From the NCBI GenBank assembly GCA_003326205.1, contig LWTK01000034.1:124001-188000 (forward strand): a DNA stretch of 64,000 nt, written 5' to 3'. The notes under the pieces were generated by a model, which had not been told where the DNA came from, searched no databases, and saw only the letters and a list, made by a program, of their open reading frames with translations. The stretch comes from Nostoc sp. ATCC 43529 (lineage in GTDB: Bacteria; Cyanobacteriota; Cyanobacteriia; Cyanobacteriales; Nostocaceae). Made by a program: the position numbers and the translations under genes. Positions 1 through 8,575 of this stretch are shown here, piece by piece (within the stretch, counting starts at the first letter, position 1; the number at the start of each line of letters is the position of its first letter).

Positions 1-1
1 T

Positions 2-64
2 AAGCTTTGGATTGATACTAGCATGGCGATCGCCTTTCAATACCACAAACGCGATAACTTCTAA
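2..64 (+). CDS. Possible C-terminal end of a gene entering from the left edge
   Basis: From base 2 there is an open frame of 20 codons ending in TAA at 62-64. Its last residues read KLWIDTSMAIAFQYHKRDNF. The frame is open to the window edge, so it could be the tail of an upstream gene. Twenty residues are too few to assign a family, and another forward frame also stays open to about base 80. This is a tentative partial gene only. Confidence 0.25.
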   Translation, partial: KLWIDTSMAIAFQYHKRDNF

Positions 65-355
65 GATTGTTAGTTATATATAACTCTGTTTTTTGTTATT
101 ATTAATACAATAAAATTAATAAAAATTTATTTTAATAATTCTGCCAAATTGCCAAATAAGTAGCCTCTTATCTGAATTTTTGTCGTATTTTCATGTAATA
201 TGACATTGGTACAGTTACACAAATCTTAGCTTTAGTATCTACTCACAATTAGACCTAACAGCTTTAACATTAGTAATTGTTACTGGAATAAAAGTTTACC
301 TTTTGTGAATCAACACGTTTTCAAATAAAGAGTATTATTCAGGAATTTATCTATT

Positions 356-553
356 ATGATTGCTACGTTGATTGTAGCTTGGATTGTCTTTATAATATTG
401 TGGAAGTTGCTGAAAGCAACTGTAAGTAGTGCACTAACTATTGCGGCAATCCTAGTTTTATTAAACATCGGTTTTGGCATTACTCCACAAGATATTTGGC
501 ATCATATAACGCAGTTCGCTCAAACTATCTCGCAGATCCAAAGCGGCAAGTAA
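356..553 (+). CDS. Small hydrophobic membrane protein, 65 aa
   Basis: This short protein has an almost continuous hydrophobic N-terminal half (about residues 3-40, two possible membrane segments), then a more polar tail with Gln, His and Ser. No known domain is recognised. A weak AGGA lies about a dozen bases before the ATG. The gene stands alone between an AT-rich upstream region and a strong palindromic terminator directly after its stop, which fits a real small transcription unit. The function is unknown; an inner-membrane or thylakoid location is inferred from hydrophobicity only. Confidence 0.5.
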   Translation: MIATLIVAWIVFIILWKLLKATVSSALTIAAILVLLNIGFGITPQDIWHHITQFAQTISQIQSGK

Positions 554-555
554 AA

Positions 556-588
556 AATTAATTCTGAATTGTGCATTCAGAATTAATT
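556..588. terminator. Bidirectional palindromic terminator between convergent genes
   Basis: A 14-bp perfect inverted repeat (AATTAATTCTGAAT, positions 556-569, pairing with 575-588) has a 5-base loop and is flanked by A-rich and T-rich sequence on both sides. It lies between the 65-aa gene on the plus strand and the thioesterase gene on the minus strand, so it can end both transcripts. Confidence 0.65.
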
Positions 589-594
589 TATCGC

Positions 595-1113
595 TCAAGT
601 ATTATTCAATGCTGAAACCTTAGCCAATGCATCCTTAACACTTGGCGGTAACTGACGCATAATCTTGCCTCTTTCGCGATCTAAAGCTACTAAGGTTACC
701 TTGGCAGTTACATATAATTCTTGTCCATCAGGTGAGACAATAGCATAATCCCAATTGATGCGGACGCCAGTCACTTCAGCCATGCGGGTTTTAACTACCG
801 CTGCCATACCTAATTGAATTGAACGATGATAGCGCACCGACAATTCTACAACTGGTAAATCGCAACCTAAAGCTACTAAATCAGCAAATTCAATGCCGAT
901 AGACCGCAAGCATTCAACCCGTGCTTCTTCCATCCAAGTCAGATAGGAACCATGCCAGACAATACCTGCATAGTCAGTGTGGTGTGGTTGCACTCTTACA
1001 GGATATTCAAACCAGTTCTCAGATACCTGATTTGACGGAATGTCAAGGGCACTGGTTGGTGGTAGTTTTGGTTGGTTGGGTTTTTCTTCTGACATTTTCA
1101 AGTTTCTGGGCAT
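595..1113 (-). CDS. Hotdog-fold acyl-CoA thioesterase, probably 1,4-dihydroxy-2-naphthoyl-CoA hydrolase
   Basis: The 172-residue protein belongs to the 4-hydroxybenzoyl-CoA thioesterase (YbgC/FadM-like) hotdog family. The family signature runs from about residue 43: HHTDYAGIVWHGSYLTWMEE, with the usual catalytic Asp in TDYAGIV. In cyanobacteria the Slr0204-type member of this family hydrolyses DHNA-CoA in phylloquinone (vitamin K1, photosystem I cofactor) synthesis, and the sequence resembles that group. The first 35 residues are polar, Pro-rich and absent from most relatives, so translation may begin at Met6 or later. No men genes are adjacent, so the pathway role rests on family resemblance. 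Confidence 0.8.
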   Translation of the reverse strand: MPRNLKMSEEKPNQPKLPPTSALDIPSNQVSENWFEYPVRVQPHHTDYAGIVWHGSYLTWMEEARVECLRSIGIEFADLVALGCDLPVVELSVRYHRSIQLGMAAVVKTRMAEVTGVRINWDYAIVSPDGQELYVTAKVTLVALDRERGKIMRQLPPSVKDALAKVSALNNT

Positions 1114-1224
1114 CTATTTTGAAAAGCTATAAATTATCGAAATATAGAATAGTTTAAAAATTAATTGCTTTCCATGACTTGTTGATTTAAAATTTACACT
1201 TCTGAGTATAGGGAGTGTTTTCTT

Positions 1225-3291
1225 ATGCGGCCTAATCTCCGATATGTTAGAGTTGTAACTTTGACTATACTTAGTGTACTAGGTTTTGGGATGACATACC
1301 CAGAAAATAACCAAGTAAGTACAAATACAAAGTTGCGATTGCATTTGGGAGAAAAAGCTCAAGCTTTACCCCAGAAGAATCAAGTATCAGAAATTGAAAG
1401 GCTCAATGAAGAAGCTATCAAACAATCTCAGCAAGGTCAATCGCAACAAGCATTGCAAACATTAGAAAAAGCATTAGCCATCAGTAGAGAATACGGCGAT
1501 CGCTCTTGGGAAGCTGTAACATTTAATAATATCGGTAGAGTATATCAAAGTCAAAGCAAGTATCCCGCAGCACTTCAATCTTATCAGCAAGCCATAGTGA
1601 TTAATAAAGAACTCGGAGATCTAGTTCAACTTGGCAAAACCTATAGTAATGTCGGTTACTTGTTTGATATCCAAAACAAACCAGAGTTAGCAATTCTTTT
1701 CTACAAAGGTTGCGTCATCAACCGAGAAAAAGCTCGTTTGAATCCATTAACACTAGCTGCACCGCAACCTAATGCTTACAGCATTACTGTTAGTCAGACA
1801 TATCGGATTTTGGGCGAGCGATTACTCAAGCAAAAACGGATTCCTGAAGCTCAACGAACAATGGATTTACTCAAAGTTGAAGAACTAGAGGAGTATCTCC
1901 AAAATGTGCCAGGTAATCAACGTACTGCTAAAGGCATTGATATAGTAGCAGAAGAAAAACCAATTAAACAAAAGTTAGATACAACCCTAGATAATGCTGT
2001 TGTACTGGGTAAAGAACTAACAAAACTCCGAAAAATTCCGCCCCAAGAGCGATCGCCACAACAAAAACAACGCATCGAACAGTTAGTATTAAACCAGCAG
2101 CAACTCTTGGATGAATTTAATAAATTTCTCGATAGTCCTCAAGTAAAAGCGCAGATAGAACAAATTAGCCGTACAGCTAAGCGGCAAAATTTGGATTTGG
2201 AAAGTCTCAATCAAATTCGGGATAATTTAGCGCGATTACCTCAAAAATCTGCACTCATCTACCCGCTGATTTTAAAAGATAGCTTGGAATTGGTATTAGT
2301 AACTCCCGATTCTCCACCAATTCATCGCACTGTTGCAGTGAAAAGCGAAAATCTCCATCAGACAATTGAGAACTTCCGCGAAGCTTTAATCAATCCTAGT
2401 GAAAATGTCAAAGCGCCTGCACGCCAATTATATAATTGGCTAATTAAACCAATAGAAAAAGACTTGCAACTCTCAGGTACACAAACTCTGATTTACGCTC
2501 CAGACGATCGGTTACGCTACATTCCTTTAACTGCTTTATATGATGGCAAACAATGGCTAGTGCAGCGCTTTAGTGTGAATCACATTACATCTGCGAGTCT
2601 GACTAACTTAAACACTGCAAAACAATCTAATTTGCGGGCTTTAGCAGGTGCTTTTACTAAAGGTAATTATGAAATCAAAGTTGGTAATCGGCAGGTTGCT
2701 TTTGCTGGTTTGCCGTTTGCAACGCGGGAAGTGGAAAGTTTAGCTGCGGCTGTTCCTGAAACTAAGAAGCTTTTAGATGATGACTTTAGCCCCACAGTTG
2801 CCGTACCCCAAATGGATGATTATACAATTGTCCATTTAGCGACTCATGCAGCTTTTGTGGTGGGTAAACCAGAAGATTCGTTTATTTTATTCGGAAATGG
2901 CGATCGCGTTAACTTTAGAAATGTCTCTACTTGGTCGCTCCCCAACGTAGATTTGGTAGTGTTGAGTGCCTGCGAAACCGGCTTGGGAGGCAAGTTAGGT
3001 AACGGTGAGGAAATTTTGGGCTTTGGCTATCAAATGCAGCAAACCGGCGCTAGAGCCGCCATCGCCTCGTTATGGTCTGTGGATGATGGTGGTACACAAG
3101 CACTGATGAGTGCTTTTTATAATATTCTCTCTGCCAAGAAACTGACTAAAACCGAAGCCTTACGACAAGCTCAAATCTCATTAATTAGTGGATACTCGGT
3201 AAAAAATGGCAATGCACCTGCAAGGCGAGTTAGTAACTTTAGTCATCCCTATTACTGGGCACCATTTATTTTGATTGGCAACGGACTTTAA
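1225..3291 (+). CDS. CHAT domain protein with TPR repeats
   Basis: The 688-residue protein starts with a hydrophobic segment (about residues 8-25) that may be a signal or anchor. TPR-like repeats follow at about 55-170, then a charged, probably helical linker, and a C-terminal CHAT domain (about 400-688). CHAT is a caspase-clan (clan CD) protease fold. The two catalytic residues are visible: His541 in HLATHAAF and Cys583 in LSACETG, with the conserved GARAAIASLW segment after them. The protein is therefore probably an active cysteine peptidase regulated through TPR contacts. Filamentous cyanobacteria carry many such proteins, mostly with unknown substrates. It stands alone and no partner gene is next to it. 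Confidence 0.88.
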   Translation: MRPNLRYVRVVTLTILSVLGFGMTYPENNQVSTNTKLRLHLGEKAQALPQKNQVSEIERLNEEAIKQSQQGQSQQALQTLEKALAISREYGDRSWEAVTFNNIGRVYQSQSKYPAALQSYQQAIVINKELGDLVQLGKTYSNVGYLFDIQNKPELAILFYKGCVINREKARLNPLTLAAPQPNAYSITVSQTYRILGERLLKQKRIPEAQRTMDLLKVEELEEYLQNVPGNQRTAKGIDIVAEEKPIKQKLDTTLDNAVVLGKELTKLRKIPPQERSPQQKQRIEQLVLNQQQLLDEFNKFLDSPQVKAQIEQISRTAKRQNLDLESLNQIRDNLARLPQKSALIYPLILKDSLELVLVTPDSPPIHRTVAVKSENLHQTIENFREALINPSENVKAPARQLYNWLIKPIEKDLQLSGTQTLIYAPDDRLRYIPLTALYDGKQWLVQRFSVNHITSASLTNLNTAKQSNLRALAGAFTKGNYEIKVGNRQVAFAGLPFATREVESLAAAVPETKKLLDDDFSPTVAVPQMDDYTIVHLATHAAFVVGKPEDSFILFGNGDRVNFRNVSTWSLPNVDLVVLSACETGLGGKLGNGEEILGFGYQMQQTGARAAIASLWSVDDGGTQALMSAFYNILSAKKLTKTEALRQAQISLISGYSVKNGNAPARRVSNFSHPYYWAPFILIGNGL

Positions 3292-3308
3292 TTTTGGATT
3301 TTAGCTGA

Positions 3309-3402
3309 GTAGGTTGGGTTGAGGAACGAAACCCAACATTTCCGGGGTTTGTTGGGTTTCACTTCGTACCCCTACGGGGAAGCAAGCTACAACCCAACCT
3401 AC
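3309..3402. repeat. Dispersed palindromic repeat (GTAGGTTGGG family)
   Basis: The element begins with GTAGGTTGGGTT and ends with its complement AACCCAACCTAC. It carries internal GAAACCCAAC and GTTGGGTTTC arms, so it can fold into a long hairpin. A second copy of the same family lies at 63327-63443. It follows the CHAT gene directly and might also end its transcript. Confidence 0.7.
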
Positions 3403-3532
3403 AAGTATCCTTAACTGAACCGTATTGGATTAAAAGCCTTTGCTACAAAGCTGTTTCCAGAATTTTAAATTTTAAACTCTGTTGTATGCTTGATGTTGCC
3501 GAAATTATAGACATAATTGATGTCTATTTACC

Positions 3533-3721
3533 GCTGAAATTGCTAAACGTTCTGGTGAACTACGGGGTCAACTAAGATTAATCGGAAAAACGCACGCTCA
3601 AGCAGATATGATGATTGCTGCTACTGCCCAAATTCACCAGCTAACTCTAGTAACGCGCAACATCCGCGATTTTGATCGCTGCGGTATCCCATTACTAAAT
3701 CCTTTTACCATCGCGTTTTGA
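3533..3721 (+). pseudogene. vapC-like PIN-domain toxin remnant (C-terminal part)
   Basis: An open frame of 62 codons without its own start reads as the C-terminal half of a VapC-type PIN-domain ribonuclease. It has the segment KTHAQADMMIAATA, which carries the conserved acidic residue of the PIN active site, then LTLVTRNIRDFDRCGIPLLNPF, the usual end of such toxins. A stop codon in the same frame (3518-3520) lies just upstream, and no N-terminal half or vapB antitoxin is present. I read it as the leftover of a toxin-antitoxin locus. Confidence 0.7.
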
Positions 3722-3984
3722 TGAGATTTTCCCATAAGAGGAGCGATCGCGTTGCAGGATTGGGCAGCCATATACGCCACCTCTAACTGTGGTGCGTTTT
3801 AGCACCTGATAGCTCAATTTTCCTTGTGAATTGGTAGATACAAAAAAAGATGCGGTAGGCAATCACCAGCCAACCACTGAAGGGTAACGGAGAATCAGTA
3901 ATGAGCGATCGCACTTGCAAGCCGCTATTACCAATCACCAGTTACCGAGGATCAATTTGTCATTCACCATTGACTTTTGGAACC
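3722..3984. other. Intergenic stretch after the vapC remnant
   Basis: There is no convincing gene. The stretch holds two HIP1 octamers (GCGATCGC) and ordinary non-coding sequence up to the end of the DUF1815 gene. A short forward frame from 3901 merely runs antisense into that gene. Confidence 0.5.
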
Positions 3985-4329
3985 TTAACACTTCTTGGCC
4001 AAAGTTTTGGAGTCTGTATCGATTTGCATAGATTGTTTGACAAGATTAGCCAACTCTTGTAGCTGGTTAATTGCCTCCGCACCTTCTAACTTCATTAATT
4101 CGCGGTCATCCCGCATTTCCGTCCAAGTAATCCCGTAGTCGGACACTAAAAACCGAATCAGGTGGTTATCACCCAAGCTAACCATAAATGATGCACTATT
4201 CATTTGGTCGCCACAGGTATAACAGGACGCAGGATACCCACGTCGTTCCAGTACAATCGCCAAGGCTTGCAGGTTCATTACCAAGTCTTGGACGAATTGT
4301 CTATGTTGATGTGCTAGTCTCAGAAACAC
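3985..4329 (-). CDS. DUF1815 family protein
   Basis: The 114-residue protein resembles the cyanobacteria-specific DUF1815 family, which has no known function. It is soluble, with no membrane segment. A pair of cysteines (CYTCG, about residues 36-40) could bind a metal or form a disulfide. The reading frame begins with GTG, preceded by a strong GGAGG ribosome site seven bases upstream, which supports this start. It is a monocistronic gene with about 690 bp of gene-free DNA upstream. Confidence 0.72.
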   Translation of the reverse strand: MFLRLAHQHRQFVQDLVMNLQALAIVLERRGYPASCYTCGDQMNSASFMVSLGDNHLIRFLVSDYGITWTEMRDDRELMKLEGAEAINQLQELANLVKQSMQIDTDSKTLAKKC

Positions 4330-5020
4330 TTTTGTCCTCCAGACACCACAGTCGTTTGAGTTACTTTTATATTTTCTTTAGATTTTTCCATCCACTGGTA
4401 TTGTAAACTATTCATTACAATTACAAGACAGATGATATTGAGTCTTTAATTGACTACCTTGTTTAGGGTAGAGCATCGGAGTTTTGAGCGCCGTATCAAA
4501 CTATTCAGTTTGGAAGTTCAAAATCTGGGACAGAATTGTTAAATATAACTTATGTCTTTATACACTCCTGTCAGGGTAGATTCCTACACGAAGCGATCGC
4601 TCCAAGAATAACTCAAATCTACCACTAGTCAACTACAGAAAAGCTACAAATTGCGTTTTTATGAACCGTGTGCAGCTAAATTAACTACTATTAGACGCTC
4701 TGTCGTAGTTTTGCGTTGTTATACTACCTCTTGCTTACAGGTTTAATCTCTTCTCTATTTAACGTAGATTTTGGTATGCACGGATTATTAGGTATACCAA
4801 ATTTGTTCCTCCTGGCTATATATATTTGAGCAGATGAGAGTGCAATTGGTAAATTCAGTACGAAATTGCAACTTAAATATAAACTTAGATACAAAAACTA
4901 CGTACTTAGGCGATCGCTCTAGGTGTCAAGTTCACAATGGATAAACTCAACACTGACAATAGCTAAACTCAGGGAAGCAATGTTGCCATTTAGGCATTAC
5001 TTTCACCTATCCCTTGATAT
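4330..5020. other. Gene-free region upstream of the DUF1815 gene
   Basis: About 690 bp of AT-rich DNA without a supportable gene on either strand. It contains HIP1 sites at about 4593 and 4910. The DUF1815 promoter must lie in its left part. I see no tRNA, strong hairpin or repeat family member here. Confidence 0.5.
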
Positions 5021-5206
5021 TCAAGGTCTGTAAGCATGAAGTGACTTAAAACTACTACTTATAGTTGCTCCCATAAGTTTCATAAATCTATTTCGTACTG
5101 CCACGCTCAAAGGATGATGCAATTCACCCATTTTGCCTCCTCGTAAGGACTGCTCAACCATCGCCTTTGTGCGGGGAAACCGCTCTAATTCATACTGTTG
5201 TATCAA
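5021..5206 (-). pseudogene. Remnant of an FAD-dependent monooxygenase (C-terminal fragment)
   Basis: The 61-codon frame starts YELERFPRTKAMVEQS and continues with LHHPLSVAVRNRFMKL. This matches the conserved C-terminal region of salicylate-hydroxylase-like FAD monooxygenases (usually YERERxPRT followed by a PL-x-x-x-RN segment). The FAD- and NADH-binding parts are missing. The upstream side is occupied by an inverted repeat (5208-5285), consistent with truncation by an inserted element or deletion. It is almost certainly non-functional. Confidence 0.6.
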
Positions 5207-5207
5207 G

Positions 5208-5285
5208 ATCCCCCCTAAGCCCCCTTAAAAAGGGGGGAATAATCTTCTCAAAGTCCTCCTTTTTAAGGAGGATTTAGGAGGATCT
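5208..5285. repeat. Inverted-repeat element (GATCCCCC / AGGAGGATC ends)
   Basis: The left arm GATCCCCCCTAAGCCCCCTT and its nearby complement AAAAAGGGGGG are followed by a right arm ending in AAGGAGGATTTAGGAGGATC. The whole unit can fold into a long imperfect hairpin. Such GATCCCCC-type palindromes are common dispersed repeats in Nostocales. It abuts the truncated monooxygenase fragment. Confidence 0.6.
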
Positions 5286-5302
5286 AAAGATTTGGATACC
5301 TT

Positions 5303-5469
5303 ATACCAATTCTCTATAAACTTGCACTAAATAATTTAATCTCTCTTCTTGCTATTTTCTTGGCGCTCTTGGCGTTCTTCTCTTCGAGACGCTTCGCGTT
5401 GGCGGAAGCCTCTCGTAGAGAAGGCGGTTCGTTTTAAAAATAAAGTGCATCTTCACAGAGAATTGGTAT
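5303..5469. repeat. MITE-like element with ATACCAATTCTCT terminal inverted repeats
   Basis: The ends are ATACCAATTCTCTATAAACTT (first 13 bases perfect) and the complementary AGAGAATTGGTAT, with further partial pairing through the TGCACT motif inside. Between them is a nested palindrome (about 5387-5430, GAGACGCTTCGCG / CTCTCGTAGAGAAG) of a common Nostoc repeat type. No transposase is encoded, so it would be a non-autonomous element. Confidence 0.6.
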
Positions 5470-5507
5470 CAGCCACTACTTTTAAAATATCCTCTGAATT
5501 CTCAGAA

Positions 5508-6071
5508 TTAAACTTGTAACTCAAACCCAGGCAAAACCTCTTCTCCAGAAAGTAGTGCTGGCATTTTGAGAAGTTCTACAGGGTGTTCTGGTCGGTAAAT
5601 TTCTACTTCCTTGGCTTGAGGATTAATCAGCCAACCCAAGCGCAAACCATTTTCTATATACTCTTGCATCTTGTCTTGCAGAGTTTTTAAACTATCGCTC
5701 TGGGATCTCAGTTCAATTATAAAGTCAGGTGTCAATGGTGGGAATTTTTGACGTTGCTCAACAGTTAGCGCTTGCCATCGTGACAATTCTACCCAAGCTG
5801 CATCAGGGGAGCGCTTTGCTCCATTTGGCAAGCTGAAGATAGTTGAAGAACTAAAAACTATTCCTAATTTTGTTTGGCGATTCCAAATATTCAAATCAGT
5901 AATTAAGTCTGCCTCTTGATTTCCACTTTCTCCCCCTACTGGTGGCACAATAATCAATTCTCCTTTGGCATCAAGTTCTAAGTTTAAATTTTTATTGGCC
6001 ATACATAGTTGATAAAACTGTTCATCTGTAAGGCGAAGAATTGGCTCTAAATTTAGCACAACTGTATCCAT
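5508..6071 (-). CDS. Uma2 family endonuclease-like protein (DUF820)
   Basis: The 187-residue protein has the Uma2/DUF820 fold, a PD-(D/E)XK nuclease-like family greatly expanded in cyanobacteria. Visible motifs are LSxxxFYQLCxxN near the N-terminus, PDAAW (active-site Asp), and FIIELRSQSDSL (active-site Glu with following strand), then the usual GLRLGWLINP segment. The start is placed at the ATG preceded by AAGGAG seven bases upstream, rather than 13 codons earlier. The biological substrate of Uma2 proteins is not established. It sits alone in a repeat-rich region. Confidence 0.85.
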   Translation of the reverse strand: MDTVVLNLEPILRLTDEQFYQLCMANKNLNLELDAKGELIIVPPVGGESGNQEADLITDLNIWNRQTKLGIVFSSSTIFSLPNGAKRSPDAAWVELSRWQALTVEQRQKFPPLTPDFIIELRSQSDSLKTLQDKMQEYIENGLRLGWLINPQAKEVEIYRPEHPVELLKMPALLSGEEVLPGFELQV

Positions 6072-6188
6072 TAAACTGCTCCTTAGCTGATATAAACACA
6101 CAATCAGCAATGCTAGCTAATCTTTCCAATTTAACCCACCACCCAAAGGTTTATGTGCGTTAGGCTACGCCATAACACACCCTACATA

Positions 6189-6269
6189 ATACCAATTCAA
6201 AATTATGAAAGCCGACATCACAAGGGTTTCGGAGCGTGCATCTGTCGGACTATTTTTTAAAATTGGTAT
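6189..6269. repeat. Short MITE-like palindrome with ATACCAATT ends
   Basis: This 81-bp element has inverted ends (ATACCAATTCAAAATTA and TTTTTAAAATTGGTAT) and an inner pair GCCGACA / TGTCGGA. It has the same ATACCAATT terminus as the element at 5303-5469 but a different core. No coding capacity. It lies in the 412-bp space between the Uma2 gene and flv1, which otherwise holds only HIP1 sites. Confidence 0.55.
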
Positions 6270-6483
6270 AACTACTCAAAATACAGTCACAAATAAATTA
6301 TTGAACTAGGCGATCGCTTCTCTCCAAACAAGCTTATCAATAGGCGATTCATAAAAACAAGATAATACGCGATCGCTCTCCAAGCTTGCACTTTTTAGCT
6401 CAGAACTAAGAACATTGAGATGTCAAAACTTCATTTCTAGATACTGGAGAATAATTTCCCAATCCCCAGTACCCAGTACCCAA

Positions 6484-8196
6484 TTAATAATGAGTTGCTG
6501 TCTTACGATGATGCACGGCTGTGACGCCATCAGTATCTAACAATTTGCCATTATCGACAGTTGCATAAACCAGCCAATGGTCGCCAGATTCCATCCGGTT
6601 TTGTACAGAACATTCGAGATATGCTAAAGCATTGCTGAGTATGGGAGAGCCGTTTTGTGCTTCTTCGGCGGCGACATCGGCAAATCGGTCTTGTCCGGGG
6701 CCAAAGGGTTTGAGGAAATGCTTCATCAATCCCAAGTGATTACCTTCTTTGAGGATATTCAGGACAAATTTATTCCCTGAGTGTGTCAAACTTTCCACAG
6801 CGCGGTCTTTGGCGACAGCGATGGTTAAACCAGGGGGACTAAAGCTAGCTTGGGACACCCAAGAAGCTAACATGGCGCTGGATATGTCGTCTTGTTTGGC
6901 TGTGAGAACGCACAGCGAACCGACAATTCGTCCAACTGCTTGTTCGACGCTGGTGGCCGGAACACTTTGCGAACGCACTTTTTTCGCTTTTTTCAATGCT
7001 TGGGCAAAGTCAGTACCCGCTTGTTCGCACAACTGCAAGGTAGGATCGTCGGGTTTAAATTTGACGCGGATGGTATCAAAACCAAACCGATAACCAGCGT
7101 CTTTCAATTTGCCTTCAATTAAATCAACGGCTTCACCACTCCAACCAAAGGAACCAAACACGCCAGCAAGTTTATTATTCGTTGCTGTAGCTAGGACAAC
7201 TCCTAAAGCTATTTGCACGGGTGTCGGCGCATGACCGCCAAGGGTAGGAGAACCGATGACAAAGCCAGCAGATTTTTCCACAGCAGCACGGATATCTTCT
7301 GGGTCGGTGAATTCACAGTTAATCGATTCTACCGCGACGCCAGCTTTGGTGATGCCACGAGCGATCGCCTGGGCTAAGGTCGCCGTATTTCCATAAGCTG
7401 ATGCATAAATTAACGCTACTGTCAAGTCAGTAGAAGTTTGTTGTTGGCTCCATTGTCGGTAAGCTTTGGTTAGTTCGATTAAGCCATAGCGCACCAAAGC
7501 TCCATGTCCGGTAGCGTACATTCGCACGGGTAAATCTGCAAGTTTCTCCAGCGCCGTTTCAACTTGGCGGGCGTGGGGAGCCATCAGACAATCAAAATAA
7601 TAGCGTCGGTCTTCGTTATAAATTTCCCAGCCTTCATCAAATACCTGGTCGCCGCAAACATGCGCCCCAAATAACTTATCTGAGTAGAGAATTTCTGTTT
7701 GCGGATCGTAGGTGCAAAGGTGGTCTGCATAGCGGGGGTTAGGGGTGGGAATAAATTGTAAATTATGCCCATTGCCCAAATCTAAAGTTTCTTCTCCCCG
7801 CATCACCAGAATTGGCAAATCTGGATTTTCCAGCGCCCCGCGTAAATTTATCGCCCCTGGATTAGAACAAACAAAGGTGATTTGGGGCGCAATTTCCAGC
7901 AAAGCTTTTAAAGTTCCAGCGCGGTTAGGGTTGACGTGTCCCAAAATTACATAATCTAGTTTTGTAACATTAAACCGCTGCTGTAATGCTTCTAAATAAA
8001 TTTCTGTAAACGTTTCCCCAGGAGGGTCAATCAGAGCATTTTTATCGCTTTCAATTAAATAAGAATTAGCAGTTGTCCCCTTAGCCAGGGCATATTCTAT
8101 TTCAAATCTCAGCCTTGACCAACTGCGCGATCGCAATATTTTTGTATCTGTAGCAATGGGGAAAACCTGAACGTCACGGGGTTTGTTTGTTGACAT
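6484..8196 (-). CDS. flv1: Diflavin flavodiiron protein, Flv1-type
   Basis: The 570-residue protein has the three cyanobacterial class C modules in order: metallo-beta-lactamase-like diiron domain (about 25-255), flavodoxin-like FMN domain (about 260-400, LIYASAYGNTATLAQA) and a C-terminal flavin-reductase domain (about 420-570, SAMLASWVSQASFSPPG). The canonical H-x-E-x-D-H iron motif is replaced by HVNPNR (residues 87-92), and the later histidine ligand region reads NPRYADH. Loss of iron ligands is the mark of Flv1/Flv2-type subunits, which work with Flv3/Flv4 partners in NAD(P)H-dependent O2 reduction to water. The partner gene flv3 lies just upstream on the same strand. Confidence 0.9.
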   Translation of the reverse strand: MSTNKPRDVQVFPIATDTKILRSRSWSRLRFEIEYALAKGTTANSYLIESDKNALIDPPGETFTEIYLEALQQRFNVTKLDYVILGHVNPNRAGTLKALLEIAPQITFVCSNPGAINLRGALENPDLPILVMRGEETLDLGNGHNLQFIPTPNPRYADHLCTYDPQTEILYSDKLFGAHVCGDQVFDEGWEIYNEDRRYYFDCLMAPHARQVETALEKLADLPVRMYATGHGALVRYGLIELTKAYRQWSQQQTSTDLTVALIYASAYGNTATLAQAIARGITKAGVAVESINCEFTDPEDIRAAVEKSAGFVIGSPTLGGHAPTPVQIALGVVLATATNNKLAGVFGSFGWSGEAVDLIEGKLKDAGYRFGFDTIRVKFKPDDPTLQLCEQAGTDFAQALKKAKKVRSQSVPATSVEQAVGRIVGSLCVLTAKQDDISSAMLASWVSQASFSPPGLTIAVAKDRAVESLTHSGNKFVLNILKEGNHLGLMKHFLKPFGPGQDRFADVAAEEAQNGSPILSNALAYLECSVQNRMESGDHWLVYATVDNGKLLDTDGVTAVHHRKTATHY

Positions 8197-8210
8197 AACA
8201 AAAAAGAGAG

Positions 8211-8575
8211 TTAGGAGTTAGGAGTTAAGAGTGAGGAGTTACGAGTTAGGAGTTTGGAGTTAGGAGTTAGGAGTTAAGAGTTTGGAGTGAGGAGTTAAGA
8301 GTTTGGAGTTAAGAGTTTGGAGTTTGGAGTTCAAACACGATCGATCCCATCTGTACAGGAGTTTGAAGTTAGGAGTAGTAGGGATGGTTTTAACAAGATA
8401 TATTGTCTCCACGTGAGTTCAGAGTTTTGAATTAATTACTTTCTTCAACTCCTCACTCCTAATTCCTAACTCTTAACTTTTAACTCCTAACTCCTCACTC
8501 CTAACTCCTAACTCCTAACTCCTCACTCCTCACTCCTAACTCCTAACTCCCAACTTTTAACTCCTAACTTTTAAT
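8211..8575. repeat. Inverted pair of GGAGTTA-type STRR arrays between flv3 and flv1
   Basis: About 135 bp of degenerate heptamers (GGAGTTA, GGAGTTT, GGAGTGA) at 8211-8345 face the complementary array (AACTCCT, CACTCCT) at about 8446-8575. In the single-stranded transcript the two arrays could pair over more than 100 bases. The array touches the stop codon of flv3. It fills the whole 374-bp spacer, so it could process or terminate the flv3-flv1 message. Confidence 0.75.
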
